Counted from the first letter of the stretch, positions 10,711 to 22,149 are shown. The stretch: 64,000 bases of DNA from Maratus speciosus (GCA_963932465.1 OZ010786.1:533265073-533329072); one strand, 5' to 3'. A program made the numbers and translations. The notes: generated from the sequence alone by a model not told the origin.

Positions 10711-11055
10711 GGCGCAGATGCCATATACGCACCACGTTGGCGCGATTTTTTTCTGACGCCAATGTCATATACTTTTTACCGTTGTACCGTTGTACTTAAC
10801 TGGCACCAAAGTGTCGTTATTTTGCTTGATATGATAACCCGGATGTTGTCGTTTATTTATTAATAAATTGTTTATTTACTTTTATTTTATTTTTTATATT
10901 ATATAAATTGTTTTGTTCTACAGTTATTAATTAAACTTTTTTTAAATTTTATTGTTATTCCCTTTTTAAAAATATTACACAATAACAAATGAGATGCATT
11001 TCATTCAGGTGTTGCCATTGAACAATTAACAAATAATCGCGATTTCTGTGCCAAA
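10711..11055 (+). mobile_element. M1b long variant of M1, right end missing or degraded
   Basis: The left end GGCGCAGATGCCATATACGC and the core CTTAACTGGCACCAAAGTG are M1. After GGATGTTGTCGTTTATTTATT the sequence departs from M1 and follows a longer interior shared with 51489-52021, including TTATTAATAAATTGTTTATT and GTTTTGTTCTACAGTTATTA. Homology ends near GATTTCTGTGCCAAAT at 11041-11055, so the right inverted end is not preserved. The single TTGTTTAT at 10868-10875 is the empty-site equivalent of the M1 insertion at 51599. Confidence 0.7.
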
Positions 11056-11129
11056 TACGATAGCATAATTATCTATCACGTGTAGCTCGATTAAGAAATA
11101 TTAATCCACTTTCCCTTAAAACAATGTAA

Positions 11130-11521
11130 AAAGTTCAGCATTTTTTTCCGTCTAATGTTCTACAACAAAATTAAAACTTCCTCTATAGGAAAATAAATAA
11201 AATAATGTAAATAAGAAACAAATTTAACAGACATGTGATTGAACTACGCGCTTAAAGCATTGTAATGACCGGAAAGACTGCCGCAAGTTTCAAAATCTTG
11301 GGCTAATAACTCCTGGCATGCGGTGACATGTGAAAGTATCGCTTTTAAGAAATTTTAAAACTTTATTTGATTGCATAATTGATATTTTTCAGATAAAAAT
11401 TAGATGTTAGTGGGCAATCTGAAATATACGTTATATGTAAAAAAATAATTACAGTTAAAAAAAAAAAGAATGGTTTTGGCCTATACTCTGTAACCCGAGG
11501 AGCTCGGGTTCGATCCCCTAG
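11130..11521 (+). mobile_element. Helitron family 2, 3' segment (plus)
   Basis: It ends with GGCCTATACTCTGTAACCCG, hairpin ACCCGAG-GAG-CTCGGGT, TCGATCCC and CTAG (11518-11521) followed by T, the expected Helitron 3' terminus. It is the inverted counterpart of 13794-14230. Interior landmarks include TTTAACAGACATGTG and GGCATGCGGTGAC. Whether it belongs to the same insertion as the 5' end at 9988 is unclear, because M3 and M1b sequences lie between them. Confidence 0.75.
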
Positions 11522-11629
11522 TTTCTTTAATATAAAGAAGGCATTTATCTATTTTATATACAAATATAAACAAATCGTATATAAAAAACAATAATAATAT
11601 CTAGAAACTAAATTAATACATGTAAATTC

Positions 11630-11826
11630 GGCACAGATGTCATATTGGCGCGATTTTTTTTTCTGGCGCCAATGGCATATACGCACCGGATACTTAACTG
11701 GAACCAAAGTGTCGTTATTTTGCTTGATATGGTTATCCGGATATAGATGATATGGTAACGAGGTTTTCACAAAATTGGCGTCGGAAAAAAATCGCGCCAA
11801 TATGGGGCCGTATATGACATCTGTGC
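11630..11826 (+). mobile_element. M1 MITE with exact 8-bp TSD
   Basis: The left end is GGCACAGATGTCATATTGGC and the right end TATATGACATCTGTGC lacks the last C. It is flanked by GTAAATTC at 11622-11629 and again at 11827-11834, an exact 8-bp duplication. The middle differs from the family consensus at ATATGGTTATCCGGATATAG but keeps the CTTAACTGG and GTGTCGTTATTTTGC landmarks. Confidence 0.95.
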
Positions 11827-11972
11827 GTAAATTCTTATAAAACAAGCTGGCAGTTCATAAGTTTTGTTTTCATAACTGTTTATATCAATCGGCAACAAAT
11901 CGCTCTTTCCGAAGCCCAAATTGTGCCAAGATTTAAAAAAAAATAATCCGCAAAGTCCTATATACTGAAAAT

Positions 11973-12258
11973 GGTACTTGTTAGTTATCCGTAGACCAAA
12001 TTACTGTCGCCAATTTGTAAGATTAAATGCCAATAATGGTTTACCATAAATTAATTAATTTTAAGATTAAATGCCAGTAATGGCCAATAAAACCAATATT
12101 TCGACGTTTTATTTGTATTTTTATTAATGTTATACTAATTTATTTGTTTTTTCGTTATTTAAAATAAAAAAAATTGTGTCAGTTTGAAGAACTTGGTGAG
12201 TAGTTTGGCGATTTATATAATTTGGCGAAATTGGTCGACGGGATAATTAACAAGTACC
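11973..12258. mobile_element. M2 MITE copy 2 with 8-bp TSD
   Basis: The left end is GGTACTTGTTAGTTATCC, then GACCAAATTACTGTCGCC. The right end is GGCGAAATTGGTCGACGGG, then ATAATTAACAAGTACC. The flanks CTGAAAAT (11965-11972) and CTGAAAAA (12259-12266) make an 8-bp duplication with one mismatch. The interior has ATGCCAATAATGG and CGACGTTTTATTTGTATTTT in common with copies 3 and 4. Confidence 0.9.
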
Positions 12259-13371
12259 CTGAAAAAATATCAATAAATCTTATATTTAAATCTTCATTTT
12301 TGATATGTTTCATTTTTTAAAGCCAGAACATAATTGTGCGAAATATTTTTTTTACGCCTTTATTTTACTGGAATTCGAAAAATATTTTATACAATTTTAC
12401 CAATAACACAACATTTTCAATTTTTTACTATGCATTTGTTTATGGAGTATTACCAGGAGTATACACCAGGTGGCGTAACTTACGGGACAAAGTCAGCTAA
12501 TAAGTTGGCAATTATCGGGGACATTTTCACCCATAGACTTTCTCCGGATCGTCAAGTCTGTTTTATGATAAGGGAGTCTTGACTTAAGAATGGCCATAGC
12601 CTACTGTGATATATAACGCTCCGCGCATTTCGCCGAAAAAGTGAAGTCGGATCCAACTTCAAACCCTGAACCAAAACTTCACAACTTGCTCTTTGTTTAC
12701 ATTTATACCCTGCCCAGATAGAAGCTTGTTTCTCATCGTCGAGGTTTCAGAATCATTGATCGCATTTTCATGTAATAAATTAAATATTTATATTCTTCAA
12801 TTTCCTTCGATTTAAAAGGCTGTTTTCACAAATTGTAGCATTTTAGTGTTACACATACTTTTAAGATTAGCGAAATTATTTATTGTTTACTTTGATCGTT
12901 TGTTCATTCATGAAAATTGCCGGTTCTGTTATTCTTTTTTGAATGTCCCGTATTTATATAAAAATAGCTTGGTTTCATATTCACGTTTTAAAATTAAAAT
13001 TTGATTTTTATCAAACTACAGTTCTCATAACTGACTTGAAGCAGCTATTTTTGATTAATTTACTGTTACCGGTAAAATATTTGTTTTTAATAGCGCCCGA
13101 ACCATGAAGAAGAAGAAGAAGAAAAAAGGCCGATCTTCCTTAAACATTAAATATTCTTATTTTTAATCAGAGAAAGAAATGGTGATTACGGATTTAAATA
13201 TCGTTGCAATATTCTATGTTATCCAAGTAATTTTGATTAAGACATGTAAGGGTATTTGGTACTTAATAAATTACATTTATTAATTATTACAAAGAATTTT
13301 ATGAGTATTTTAATATATTAAAAAAAATTCCATCAGTTTTATTGTTTCAGCAGTGAAAATAGTAAATAAAA
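12259..13371. other. no gene recognised; short GC-richer stretch
   Basis: A stretch near 12595-12760 is richer in CpG, and its TTTGTTTACAT...ACCCTGCCCAGAT resembles 16845-16915, so it is probably repeat-derived. An 82-codon frame at 12334-12582 has no recognisable domain. A (GAA)n tract lies near 13108-13125. Confidence 0.5.
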
Positions 13372-13663
13372 GGTACTTAGTTATCCCGTCGACCAAAAAT
13401 CTATCGCCAAACTATAAGATTAAATGCCAATAATGCTTGATCGTAAATGTCACATTCACTTGACTGTAAGCAAGTTACACGCGTTTATGTCATCAAGGGA
13501 TTTTTATTTCGAAGTTTTATTTGTATATTTATTAATGTTATACTAATTTATTTGTTCTTTCGTTATTTAAAATAAAAATTATGTCAATTTGTAAAATTTG
13601 GCGAGTGTTTTAGCGATTTATATAATTTGGCGAAATTGGTCGGCGGGATAACTAAATTGTACC
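13372..13663. mobile_element. M2 MITE copy 3
   Basis: The ends are GGTACTTAGTTATCCCGTCG and the inverse ...CGGCGGGATAACTAAATTGTACC. The flanks AAATAAAA and AAATATAT agree at six of eight bases. The interior includes AATGTCACATTCACTTGACT, a segment shared in inverted orientation with copy 1 (5500-5799) but missing from copies 2 and 4. Confidence 0.85.
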
Positions 13664-13793
13664 AAATATATTTGTGACATTAATGTTTTAGACTAAGCAT
13701 GAGCTTTTTTTATTTATATATTTTTATGTGTGTTGGTTTAACAGTTTTAAAGAGAAACACATTATATTAGTCACTTGAATAAACTAGGGTATC

Positions 13794-14878
13794 GCACCCG
13801 GGGTTCCCGGGTAACAGAGTATAGGTGAAAATATTTTTTTTTAATTGAAAACTAATAATTATTTTTATATACAATAATTTTTTTAGATTGTCCCCTAACA
13901 TTAAAAAAGCATTTTACATATGAAAAATACGAATTATACAATCAAATAAATTTTTGAAATTTATAAAAAGCGATATTTTCTTATTAGCCGCATGCTAAGA
14001 GTTATTTGACCAAGATTTTGATACTTACGGCATCCTTTAATATTCTGATGATTTCAGAGCTGACACATGTCTGTTAAATTTGTGTTTTATTTATATTATT
14101 TTATTTATTTATTTATTCATAGGGAAGTTTTTTAATGGATATTAGTCGTAAGAAAATCATGATCTCTTTATTCTGTTTTAAGGGCAAACGGACTAATCTT
14201 TCGCAATCGAGCTCCTAGCGAAATAGATACATAAATAAAATATGTCATGCTTTAAAATTGTTTTTAAAAACGTAGACTATCAGTAAACTGAGATGAAATT
14301 TGCAAAAAAATTCCACTTGAAAAAAAAAATTCTTATTTGGTGATCTAAAAATTTAAATTGTACGATTACAAATATGTTAGATTTGTGTTTTTTTAATATT
14401 ATTCTTTTATTTGTTTATAAAAGAAGTATTAATTTCGTTAATTTGTCTTTCACAAATATGTTAGATTGGTGTTTTTTTTATATTATTCTTTTATTTGTTT
14501 ATAAAGGAAGTATTAATTTCGTTATGCAAAAATATTCAAACAAATGCTGAACGATGTTTGCTGCTTTATGTGCAAAATGTTTATTATTATTATGCATTGA
14601 AACCGGCACGGGATAAGATGAATTTAAAAAAAAATCATGCTTAAAAATTATTTTTGAAAATATGATACATCAGTCAATTACGATACAGTTTTTAAACAAA
14701 TTGCATTTGAAAGTAAATTTTTTTCCTGATGCGATGAAAATTGAAAACGTGCGATGGTTAGAAGATTATAAAATTGCAATAGCGAAAATTTCAAAACCGA
14801 ATTTTGATCGTGAATTGTTGCCATTCGCAAAATGACGTCAGCGTTACGCACATATACGTTTGTTCTTTATAATACAGA
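13794..14878 (-). mobile_element. Helitron family 2, complete non-autonomous copy (minus, 1085 bp)
   Basis: The minus-strand 5' end is A|TCTGTATTATAAAGAACAAA at 14878. The 3' end at 13794 is hairpin ACCCGGG-AAC-CCCGGGT followed by GCGATACC and CTAG|T. Both ends show the A/T target expected for Helitrons. No Rep/Hel coding sequence is present, so it is non-autonomous. It includes a direct tandem duplication at 14368-14525. Confidence 0.85.
14368..14525. repeat. 84-bp tandem duplication within a Helitron
   Basis: Two adjacent copies start ACAAATATGTTAGATT at 14368 and 14452. Each continues TATTATTCTTTTATTTG and AGTATTAATTTCGTTA. A more diverged third relative lies near 14070-14140. Confidence 0.85.
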
Positions 14879-15599
14879 TACGTAATTAGTAAAATGAAAT
14901 AAAGGTCAGTTATTAGGATGTGGTTATCATTTGAGGCTCTTATGATTGGTATTCCGGAATGAAAAAAAAAACAATTTTCACCTTTTCAAATTTTGCATAC
15001 GTCCTTCTCATATCCAGATTCATTATTTTTAAAAATTTTGTATTTTATTTGATCATTTTAAAACCATTTTAATTCAAAACATGAAGTCATAATTGTCAGC
15101 AACATTTTTTATGTGAACAGACGTACTCTTCTAATCTCAATTCCGGAGAGTAAAAATTTCCATAATTTATGTTTTTTAGACGAATATGTGTTAAAATGTT
15201 TAGTTTTATCTAAGAAAATGATCGTTTTCTTATAAATATGACTTCATTTTGATTTAATAAGCATTTAGCCTAGTGTCTGAAACTTGGTATCAGTACACAT
15301 GCAGAAGAAAAAACAATATAGAAAATTTATGAGGAAAAATGCGTGTTTTCAAAATCAGTATGTCATTTTCTGTTATTATTCCCCTAATGTAATATTATGC
15401 TCCTAATGGAACTTTGCACCACTAAACCCTATACAGTAATTTTTATCAACAATTTTGAATTTTTATCAGAAAACGGCATGAATAAAGGTAAAAATACCTC
15501 ATTATTTCTCTCTTGTGTGCAATAATGAAAGCTGTCTAATTTTCCCCATTTTGAAGAAAGTAGATAAAATGCTTTTTAAATTAAAATATAAAAGTGGGG

Positions 15600-15633
<34 letters not shown>

Positions 15634-16299
15634 AGATAGTGCGATCTACAAATGAACAGCTTTCAGTTTAAAAAAAACATTAGTAAAATTTGTTCAGTAG
15701 AAAGATCAGGGCAGATGACTAAAAAACACACTTGTGTTTTAAATGTATAGATTATATAAAATTATGAAAAATTAAGTTAAGCCAAATATGTTATTTTGAT
15801 AAAATTATAGTAGAATGTCCTAAAGAATAGCATTAAAATTTTGTTATTCGAGAGAATTTTGTACAAAAACTTCAGGAACATGATATTATTTTAAACCTTG
15901 AATTATTTGTTTGCTTGTCTAACTCGGCGAAACAAATCCATCCAGGCGAGAATAATCAATTTCTGTAATATAAATCGCTATTATTTGCATGTCACCTCTC
16001 TTTTATAAAGACATTCGGATTTTTTGTAAAACATTGCGTTTTATCAGTGTGTGATTTGGATTACATTATTTTCAAAAGTAAAGCTTTTTCACCTGTGAAG
16101 AATTTCAAAGCAGCTGGGCTGTGAAAATGACGCACTTCTACAAAACATAATTCAGTTTTAAGAATTAAAATACACGTTATTTTGTATAATGACGTCATTT
16201 GCATCCGCTAAAGCAATCAACTTTTATAATCCAGTTTTAAACTTCGTCTATAAAAATATGCATATGACGTCATTATCGCGGAATAACAGACAATATTCT
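14879..16299. other. no gene seen; poly-A tract
   Basis: AT-rich DNA with no coding region that I recognise. An A-run of about 27 bases lies at 15606-15632. Several TGACGTCAT-like sites occur near 16188 and 16264, but I have no basis for calling them regulatory. Confidence 0.5.
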
Positions 16300-16699
16300 T
16301 GACACAGGCCGTATTTTAATTTCCCCTTTTTTTCAGGTTTTATGAGAAAATGACAACAAAATCATACAGCAATCTCCTATTTTTGACTATTTTCCGTTTA
16401 CTTTCAGTAGAAATGCGGTACTTTTGTTGCCACGATTAGAAAAATGGTATTAAAAACTACAAAAAAATAATGTCTCAAAAATAAATTGAGATACAGCTTT
16501 CAAACAAATTGCATTTAAAAGAGCTTTTTTTTTCCACATACGACGGTGTAAAAATTTAAAATGTGCGATGTTTAGAAGTTTAAAAATTTACAGTACAGAA
16601 AATTGTAAAACCAATATTTTATTTCAAATTTCAAAGTGTTGCCATTCGCAAAATGACGTATGCGTTACGCACAGATATGTTTGTCCTTTATAATATAGA
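16300..16699 (-). mobile_element. Helitron family 2, 5' segment (minus)
   Basis: On the minus strand it begins A|TCTATATTATAAAGGACAAA at 16699. GCGTAACGCATACGTC and the body of the 9988-10445 copy follow, including the match to TGAAAGCTGTATCTCAATTT. It loses similarity near 16300 and no 3' terminus was found. Confidence 0.7.
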
Positions 16700-16989
16700 T
16701 ATAACTTTACATTTGCATTGATATGGACAGTTTATAATAACCCTTAACAGCTGTATTCGAATTAGCTGTCATTTCTAAGCTTGATTGGAATGTCAGCAGA
16801 ATTGTAAACGTAACCATGGCGATATGACGTAATTTTGGTGTTTGTTTACATATCTACCCTTCCCAGGTTGTTTCAGTTATGGTCAGAGTCAAATTTCAAT
16901 TTTGGGCAGGGTGTCAGAGTCCTCTAGCGAGCGACTTCATACATTAAACGCAAATCAGTCTGCCTGTATGAGTATCTAAGTATGCCTTA
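16700..16989. other. unassigned spacer between Helitrons
   Basis: It contains a stretch (16845-16915) resembling 12690-12725. No coding sequence is visible. Confidence 0.4.
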
Positions 16990-18192
16990 AGCATGGCCTT
17001 TCTTCGTTAATATTAAAAAAAAACTGTCGTATAAAAAAGTATGGAAATCGGTGGTATTATAAAGACAGATTTGATAAACACGCTGATGCAGACAGTTTTC
17101 AAATCGAAGAATTACTTTCAGAGATATTTAATGCTAAAGTTGGACAAAATCGTTCCATTAAAAAAGTTTTATTGGAGCAAAAACTATACATGAGAATTTC
17201 ATCATTTTTAGATCATTTTATAGGTTATAAGTTCCCGGTGTGCAGATTGCATTTATTTTTTTATTTGACTATTTTTGAGGTTTTACTTCTATTTTAAATT
17301 CAAATTTTCAGTATTTCGAGAGATATTTTTTTACAAATTTAAAAAATGTTATTAATTTAAACTGTTGCCAACTGTATAAACAGCGCAAACAATAATGTTT
17401 ACTTCAAATTAAAACTTTATTTACACGGGACTATTGTAAACAGAAAAAAATTTAAAATTAGAATTAAATGATTACATGTTAAAAGCAGGAAAATTGCGTC
17501 TTAAGAACCATATTTACACTGGAATTTTAAAAGAGAAACAAAATGTTAAAATTTAAAAAAAATCATTACTATGCGTTAAAATCTGTAAATGGAGGAAATT
17601 ACGTCATATTTAAAATGGCCAAAAAATATGGCAAAACAATTTAAATTAAAAAATATGTCTGCGCGAGACATTTACTTGATATTTTGAGATAATATTTTCA
17701 ACTATTATCGTGAATTCGAAGATAGCGCAAATAATATTTCCTTCTAACAACAAAAGTATTTTCACGTGAATATTAATAAGAGAAATAAAACTTTGGTGTA
17801 AATTACGCCAGATTTAAAACGATACATTTAAAATGAATTATTTAAAAGAACTATCTTATAGCGCTGTTAAAAAAATGCAGGGAGACAATGACACTGTTTA
17901 CTTAATTCATTTTACATTAGCTTATTTTTGAATGTTTAACTAATTTTTTTAATTAAATACGAAAACAGAAATTGTATCTTTTAACAGCAGCAGATATGGT
18001 CTCAAAAATCCCCAATCCAAGAAAAACGAATGGAAACCCGTTTACAGAGAGATCGCTACTGTTTTTTTTTAATTATTTATTTTATTTTAATTCAATATTT
18101 TTAAAGCCAATCAAATTTGGATTTGCTTTTGGATTTTGGTGTCCCTGAACGGTGGTTGGCGAGCGTAGCTCGTAGGGGGCAGAGCTCCCTAG
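16990..18192 (+). mobile_element. Helitron family 1, copy C (plus)
   Basis: It is the plus-strand counterpart of copies A and B. It ends with GGCGAGCGTAGCTCGTAG, hairpin GGGGGC-AGA-GCTCCC and CTAG (18189-18192) before T, the best-preserved 3' terminus of the family here. Homology starts near CTTAAGCATGGCC at 16990, so the 5' tip is missing. It has neither the M2 found in copy A nor the M1 found in copy B. Confidence 0.85.
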
Positions 18193-18756
18193 TTATATAT
18201 ATAGAAGGGTTATGACACTTATCAGAATCAAATAATAAAGGAGTAATAATAATAGTCAAATCAGGAATGATAAAATAATAAAATTAAATTCTCGCCCCGA
18301 GCCCGAGTGAATTTCTACAAAACATTGATTTTTACGCCGATTTGGATACAAAATTGTCTCGTATGAGAAATTCTGACCAGAAATATTTATCTCAAATATT
18401 TTTTCATGTTTATAATCTTCATTTTTATAGAAAGGCAGCAGGCTGCAATATTTATTTTTATAATGTATCTCTACTTCTTACACATAAATGTTTCAATTAT
18501 CATTAATATTGTTAATTCATATTCGATGTATGTTAAAAATCTGAAAAATACTATGCAGTAAAACTTTCTAAGATGGAATTGCAAGGTCAAAAAAATGCTT
18601 TATAGACAAGTTCCCTTCTTAGCAAATGTAAATGTATTATATTATTCTTTTCTTACGTACTAGTATATTAATTTTGCATGGATGAACACGTTTTTCAGTT
18701 TAAAACAGAGTTCCGTCACATGCAGGTTCTTTTTCACACGCTTTACTAGATTTTAA
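18193..18756. other. no gene or element recognised
   Basis: AT-rich spacer between two Helitrons. No terminal repeats, tandem arrays or plausible reading frames were seen. Confidence 0.5.
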
Positions 18757-20045
18757 TCCTTCTATATATAAAAAAAGTTTTGATTTGGGAATGGGCCAAT
18801 AAAAAATCTGCGTAGATACCGTGAAATGCATCTGATTGGTCAGAGCTTTATGACGCTATAAGGGAGGTTACCAATGGGGGACACGTCTCTCTGTCACCAA
18901 CTTGGCACTATTTCCAGTATTTCGCCAAAATTAAGGGTACTTTTTCGTTAGACGGACAGCATGCCAAAATGTATGCTAATGCGCCAATTACTTCAGCCCT
19001 CATCGTGAAAGGATTTTTCTTGTAAACCATGCGAGACATTGTTATTTGTTATTTATGAAACGTGAATTACGTGAAGGATTATTATTTAACCTTAACCTTG
19101 GAAAGCTTTTTAATTTGCAGTTATTCGAAATAAAAATGCTTTTTTTTTATTTTTATAAAATTATAATGTACTTTTACTGCTGACGCTGAGATGGATTTTA
19201 CTATTTGTCAATTACCAGATGATGAGAAAGTTGCGATAAAACTGTTTCAGGAATTTGGAATTCTGCATAATAAAAGGTTGTGTTCAAACAACCATGAAAT
19301 GAAATTATGGATGAGTTCTGGAAATCAGAAATGGAGATGTAGCTTACGATCATGCGAAGAAAGCGTAGGAATACGACAAAAAACATGGTTTGAAGGATCG
19401 CTCTTGTCTTTTCTTAATGCTTTGAGGTTTATATATTTATGGTGTCAATAGTTGACATCGATTGAGCTTTGTGAGCTGCAACTTGATATGAACCACAACA
19501 CAATAGTTGACTGGAATAGCTATTTTAGAGAAGTTTGTGCAAATGCTTTATGTTCACGACCAAATAGAAAAATCGGTGGACCTAATAAAATTTTAGAAGT
19601 AGATGAAAGTCTTTTTACCAGAAGAAAAAAGCAACGTAGGGCGTGTTCTTCCTCCTCAATGGGTGTTAGATGGTTTATGCCGTAAAACACGGGGATGTTT
19701 CCTTACTCCTATTTCCGATCGCACAGATGAAACTTTAATGGCGGCAATAGAAAACAATGTAGCTGATGGAAGTATTATTTATACAGATTAGTGGAAAGGA
19801 TATAAAACAGATGAACTGCGAAGTGCTGGTTATGATCATTTCACAGTAAATCACAAATACAATTTTGTCGACCCTAATACTGGATGTTATACTCAAAATG
19901 TTGAGAGATTTTGGGGCATCGCAAAATGGCGCAACAAAAGACATCGTGGAACAGTTCGTCATCATTTAGAGTCGCATCTCATAGAGTTTGTGTGGCGACA
20001 TCTTTATTCAAAAAATGAAATGTTTACTGCAATGCTAAAAGATAT

Positions 20046-20455
20046 GGCACAGATGTCATATTCGCCCCATATTGGCGCGATTTTTTCCTGACGCCAATGT
20101 CATATACGCAACGGGTACTTAACTGGCGCCAAAGTTTCGTTATTTTGCTTGATGTGATAACCCGGATTATGTTGTGGCACAGATGTCATATTGGCGCGAT
20201 TTTTTTCCGATGCCAATTTGGCTAAAATATCAACAGCATAAACAGCAACAGCCGGGTTACCATATCAAGCAAAATAACGACACTTTGGTGCCAGTTAAAT
20301 ACCCGTTGCGTATATGACATTGGCGTCAGAAAAAAATCGCGCCAATGTGGGGCGTATATGCCATCTGCACATATGTTGTTTATGCTGTTGATGTTTTCGC
20401 CAAATTGGCAACCAAAAAAATCTCGCTAATATGGGGCGAATATGACATCTGTGCC
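20046..20455 (+). mobile_element. M1 MITE inserted in the Merlin transposase
   Basis: The ends are GGCACAGATGTCATATTCGC and the inverse ATGACATCTGTGCC. The flanks AAAGATAT (20038-20045) and AAAGAGAT (20456-20463) are an 8-bp duplication with one mismatch. A second M1 in opposite orientation sits inside it at 20176-20371. Confidence 0.95.
20176..20371 (-). mobile_element. M1 MITE nested in another M1 (inverted)
   Basis: The ends are GGCACAGATGTCATATTGGC and a decayed GCCATCTGCACA. It is flanked by exact TATGTTGT at 20168-20175 and 20372-20379. The order of internal landmarks is reversed relative to the host M1, so it inserted in the opposite orientation. Confidence 0.93.
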
Positions 20456-20742
20456 AAAGAGATTTGTAATTTTATGGCAGCAGTTTAGTATGATTATTTT
20501 ATTTTATTACTTTATTGTATAACAGTTATTTGTTCACTTATTTTAATTATATATTTGTGATTTAATAAAATAGTTCGTAAAATTCTGTAATTTTCAAATG
20601 TTATATTTTTAAAATGCTCACTTTACTATCAACAATGTTTTTCTTTTATTTTTCAAATGTTTCAATTCACGTGATTTTCATTTTGCGCCAACTATTGCGC
20701 TTGGCGACAATGCTGTCCGTATAACGGAAAAGTACCAAAAAG

Positions 20743-20858
20743 GGTACAGATGTCATATTCGCCCCATATTGGCCCGATTTTTTTCTGTCGTCAATATCAT
20801 ATAGGCAACGGGTACTTAACTTGCGCCAAAGTGTCGTTATTTTGCTTGATGTGGTAAC
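20743..20858 (+). mobile_element. truncated M1 MITE (left half)
   Basis: It starts GGTACAGATGTCATATTCGC and continues through CTTAACTTGCGCCAAAGTG to GCTTGATGTGGTAAC, where it stops abruptly. The right half and right inverted end are missing. Confidence 0.8.
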
Positions 20859-20907
20859 TAATATTAGCTTATGAAAAGAGCTTGAGCAGGGGGCGGTGCC
20901 TCCCTAG

Positions 20908-21400
20908 TTTAGATATATTTTAAAAAGCGTAGAAATCTACTACTCTTTAAAAAGAATAAATTTTAATCTTTAAGTGTAGAATAATGACTATTTAAAAATG
21001 CATGCATTTTTGGATATTTCACGCGCTTAGTTCACTCTCTTTGCTACAATACTCACAAGCTAATGTTAAACCAATGACAATATCCTTAATTTTACTTTTA
21101 AATGATTTTTTTTGCATAGGTTATTTCACATCATCTTAATTTTGTGTTTTTTTTTCTATTTTGGTTGCTTTTTTTAAATATATATTTTCACAATAGGGGA
21201 AAAAATGCAAATGTGTAAATAAACAAAAAATAATAAATTTAAATACAATTGTGAAATTTATAAGAATGTTGTCGTTGGTTTAGCATTAGTTTGTGAATAT
21301 CATACAAGCAAGCCCATAAACTAGTTAAAGTGGATTGTCAGACCCTGCACCTTGCCAAATTTGCCTAGAGTCCGCATTTTCCGCCACAACTTACTTGCGA

Positions 21401-21444
<44 letters not shown>

Positions 21445-21785
21445 ATGTCATCAGTAAATGAATTACGCAATTTTTTCTCTGGTATGGGAAGTACTATAGG
21501 ATTTTTTTTACCATAATCGACTGGTGGATTTCTAATTTTTTCTCGCACGACCAGTTAAATAATTTGCAATGCTTCCATGCGACCTAATGATGAAATTTAC
21601 ATTTTAAAGAAATAGCGAAATTCTAAATTTTATCACAGGAGAAAATTATCAAGAAATTCACCATTTGATTCTGAGAAAAATCTCCAAAGTTTAATCAGTC
21701 ATGGGAAAGTATCTCAAAATTCTGTTGAGAAAAGGTTACTCTAAAGAAGCCAATTCAAAATAATTTATTTTTAACAAAGTTCAAG
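20908..21785. other. no gene seen; poly-T and degenerate short repeats
   Basis: A T-run of about 39 bases lies at 21404-21442. Weak repeats of a TTACGCAATTTTTTCTCT or GGTGGATTTCTAATTTTTTC type occur near 21460-21545 and resemble the minisatellite at 22150-22510. No reading frame is credible. Confidence 0.5.
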
Positions 21786-21902
21786 TGTGCCGTTTTTTAA
21801 ACATTTCTGCCCAGTGACCCTTTTTATCTAGAATCAACACTAGGATAGCGTTGATTCGATTCTATAAAAAAGGACTGCTGACTGCGAATTTTTAAAAAAG
21901 GC
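21786..21902. repeat. palindromic element, ~55-bp arms
   Basis: The left arm GTGCCGTTTTTTAAACATTT... and the right arm ...GAATTTTTAAAAAAGGCAC fold together. Inner pairs are AGTGACCCTTTTTAT against ATAAAAAAGGACTGCT, and AGAATCAACACTA against AGCGTTGATTC. It has the shape of a small fold-back MITE. No obvious flanking duplication was seen. Confidence 0.7.
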
Positions 21903-21937
21903 ACTCACAGAACAGAGGTGAAAAAATCTAGGTGCAG

Positions 21938-22046
21938 CGGGCAATCTCTCACCACTAAATTTTATTAGTTCTTTTCACATAAATTCTTACAAAAATTTTA
22001 GGTGAAATAATAGACGAAAATAGCAAATAATATTTAGTGGTGAGAG
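21938..22046. repeat. inverted repeat pair, 22-bp arms
   Basis: GGGCAATCTCTCACCACTAAAT near 21938 is mirrored by ATTTAGTGGTGAGAGTTTGC near 22023. About 65 bp of AT-rich sequence lie between them. Confidence 0.75.
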
Positions 22047-22149
22047 TTTGCCCATTGGCGCATAAATTTTTTTTTCTGCACTCAAGTACCTCGTTCACAA
22101 AAAATAATTTGGTTTTCTTAGACTTTTTTTTAACAATAGAATTTTGCAA

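Larger units (their letters stand above)
19191..20488 (+). pseudogene. Merlin/ISXO2-like transposase pseudogene (DDE)
   Basis: This encoded the transposase that cuts and joins Merlin ends. The start ATG at 19191 is followed by an N-terminal zinc-ribbon-like part (LCSNNHEMKL ... WRCSLRSCEESVGIR). The DDE core has the first D in ILEVDESLFTRRK, the second in GSIIYTD, and E in QNVERFWGIAKWRNKRHRGT, with 38 positions between the second D and the E. These motifs are typical of the ISXO2/IS1595-Merlin family. It is broken in four ways: an in-frame TAG at 19449-19451, a frameshift in the A-run near 19625-19632, a TAG in place of a residue just after the second D (19789-19791), and an M1 MITE inserted after NEMFTAMLKD. 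The reading frame resumes after the MITE as ICNFMAAV and stops at 20488. The deletion derivative near 54121-54146 has the same junction uninterrupted. Family confidence is high; activity is excluded. Confidence 0.92.
18936..20736 (+). mobile_element. Merlin (ISXO2-like) DNA transposon, 1.8 kb with nested MITEs
   Basis: The left end is GGTACTTTTTCGTTAGACGG and the right end is the inverse of GGTACTTTTCCGTTATACGG. Inside the left end is ATGCCAAAATGTATGC and inside the right end GCGCCAACTATTGCGCTTGG. The ends match a 340-bp derivative at 53866-54205 that has a clean 8-bp target duplication, the size expected for Merlin. Flanking duplications are not recognisable here; the right flank is abutted within a few bases by an M1 fragment. 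Without the nested M1 pair (410 bp plus an 8-bp duplication) the element would be about 1.38 kb. Confidence 0.9.
18757..20907 (+). mobile_element. Helitron family 1, full-ended copy carrying a Merlin element
   Basis: The 5' end is A|TCCTTCTATATATATAAA (18757). The 3' end is GAGC, hairpin-like GGGGGCGGTGCCTCCC, then CTAG (20904-20907)|T. Only about 180 bp of Helitron sequence remain on the left and about 50 bp on the right. The rest is the Merlin element (18936-20736) and a truncated M1 (20743-20858). Confidence 0.75.

Noticed and set aside
11500..11518. Second tRNA B-box-like sequence GGGTTCGATCCCC
   Set aside because: It is part of the Helitron 3' hairpin (CTCGGGT) and spacer before CTAG. 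The sister copy differs there and keeps only the hairpin.
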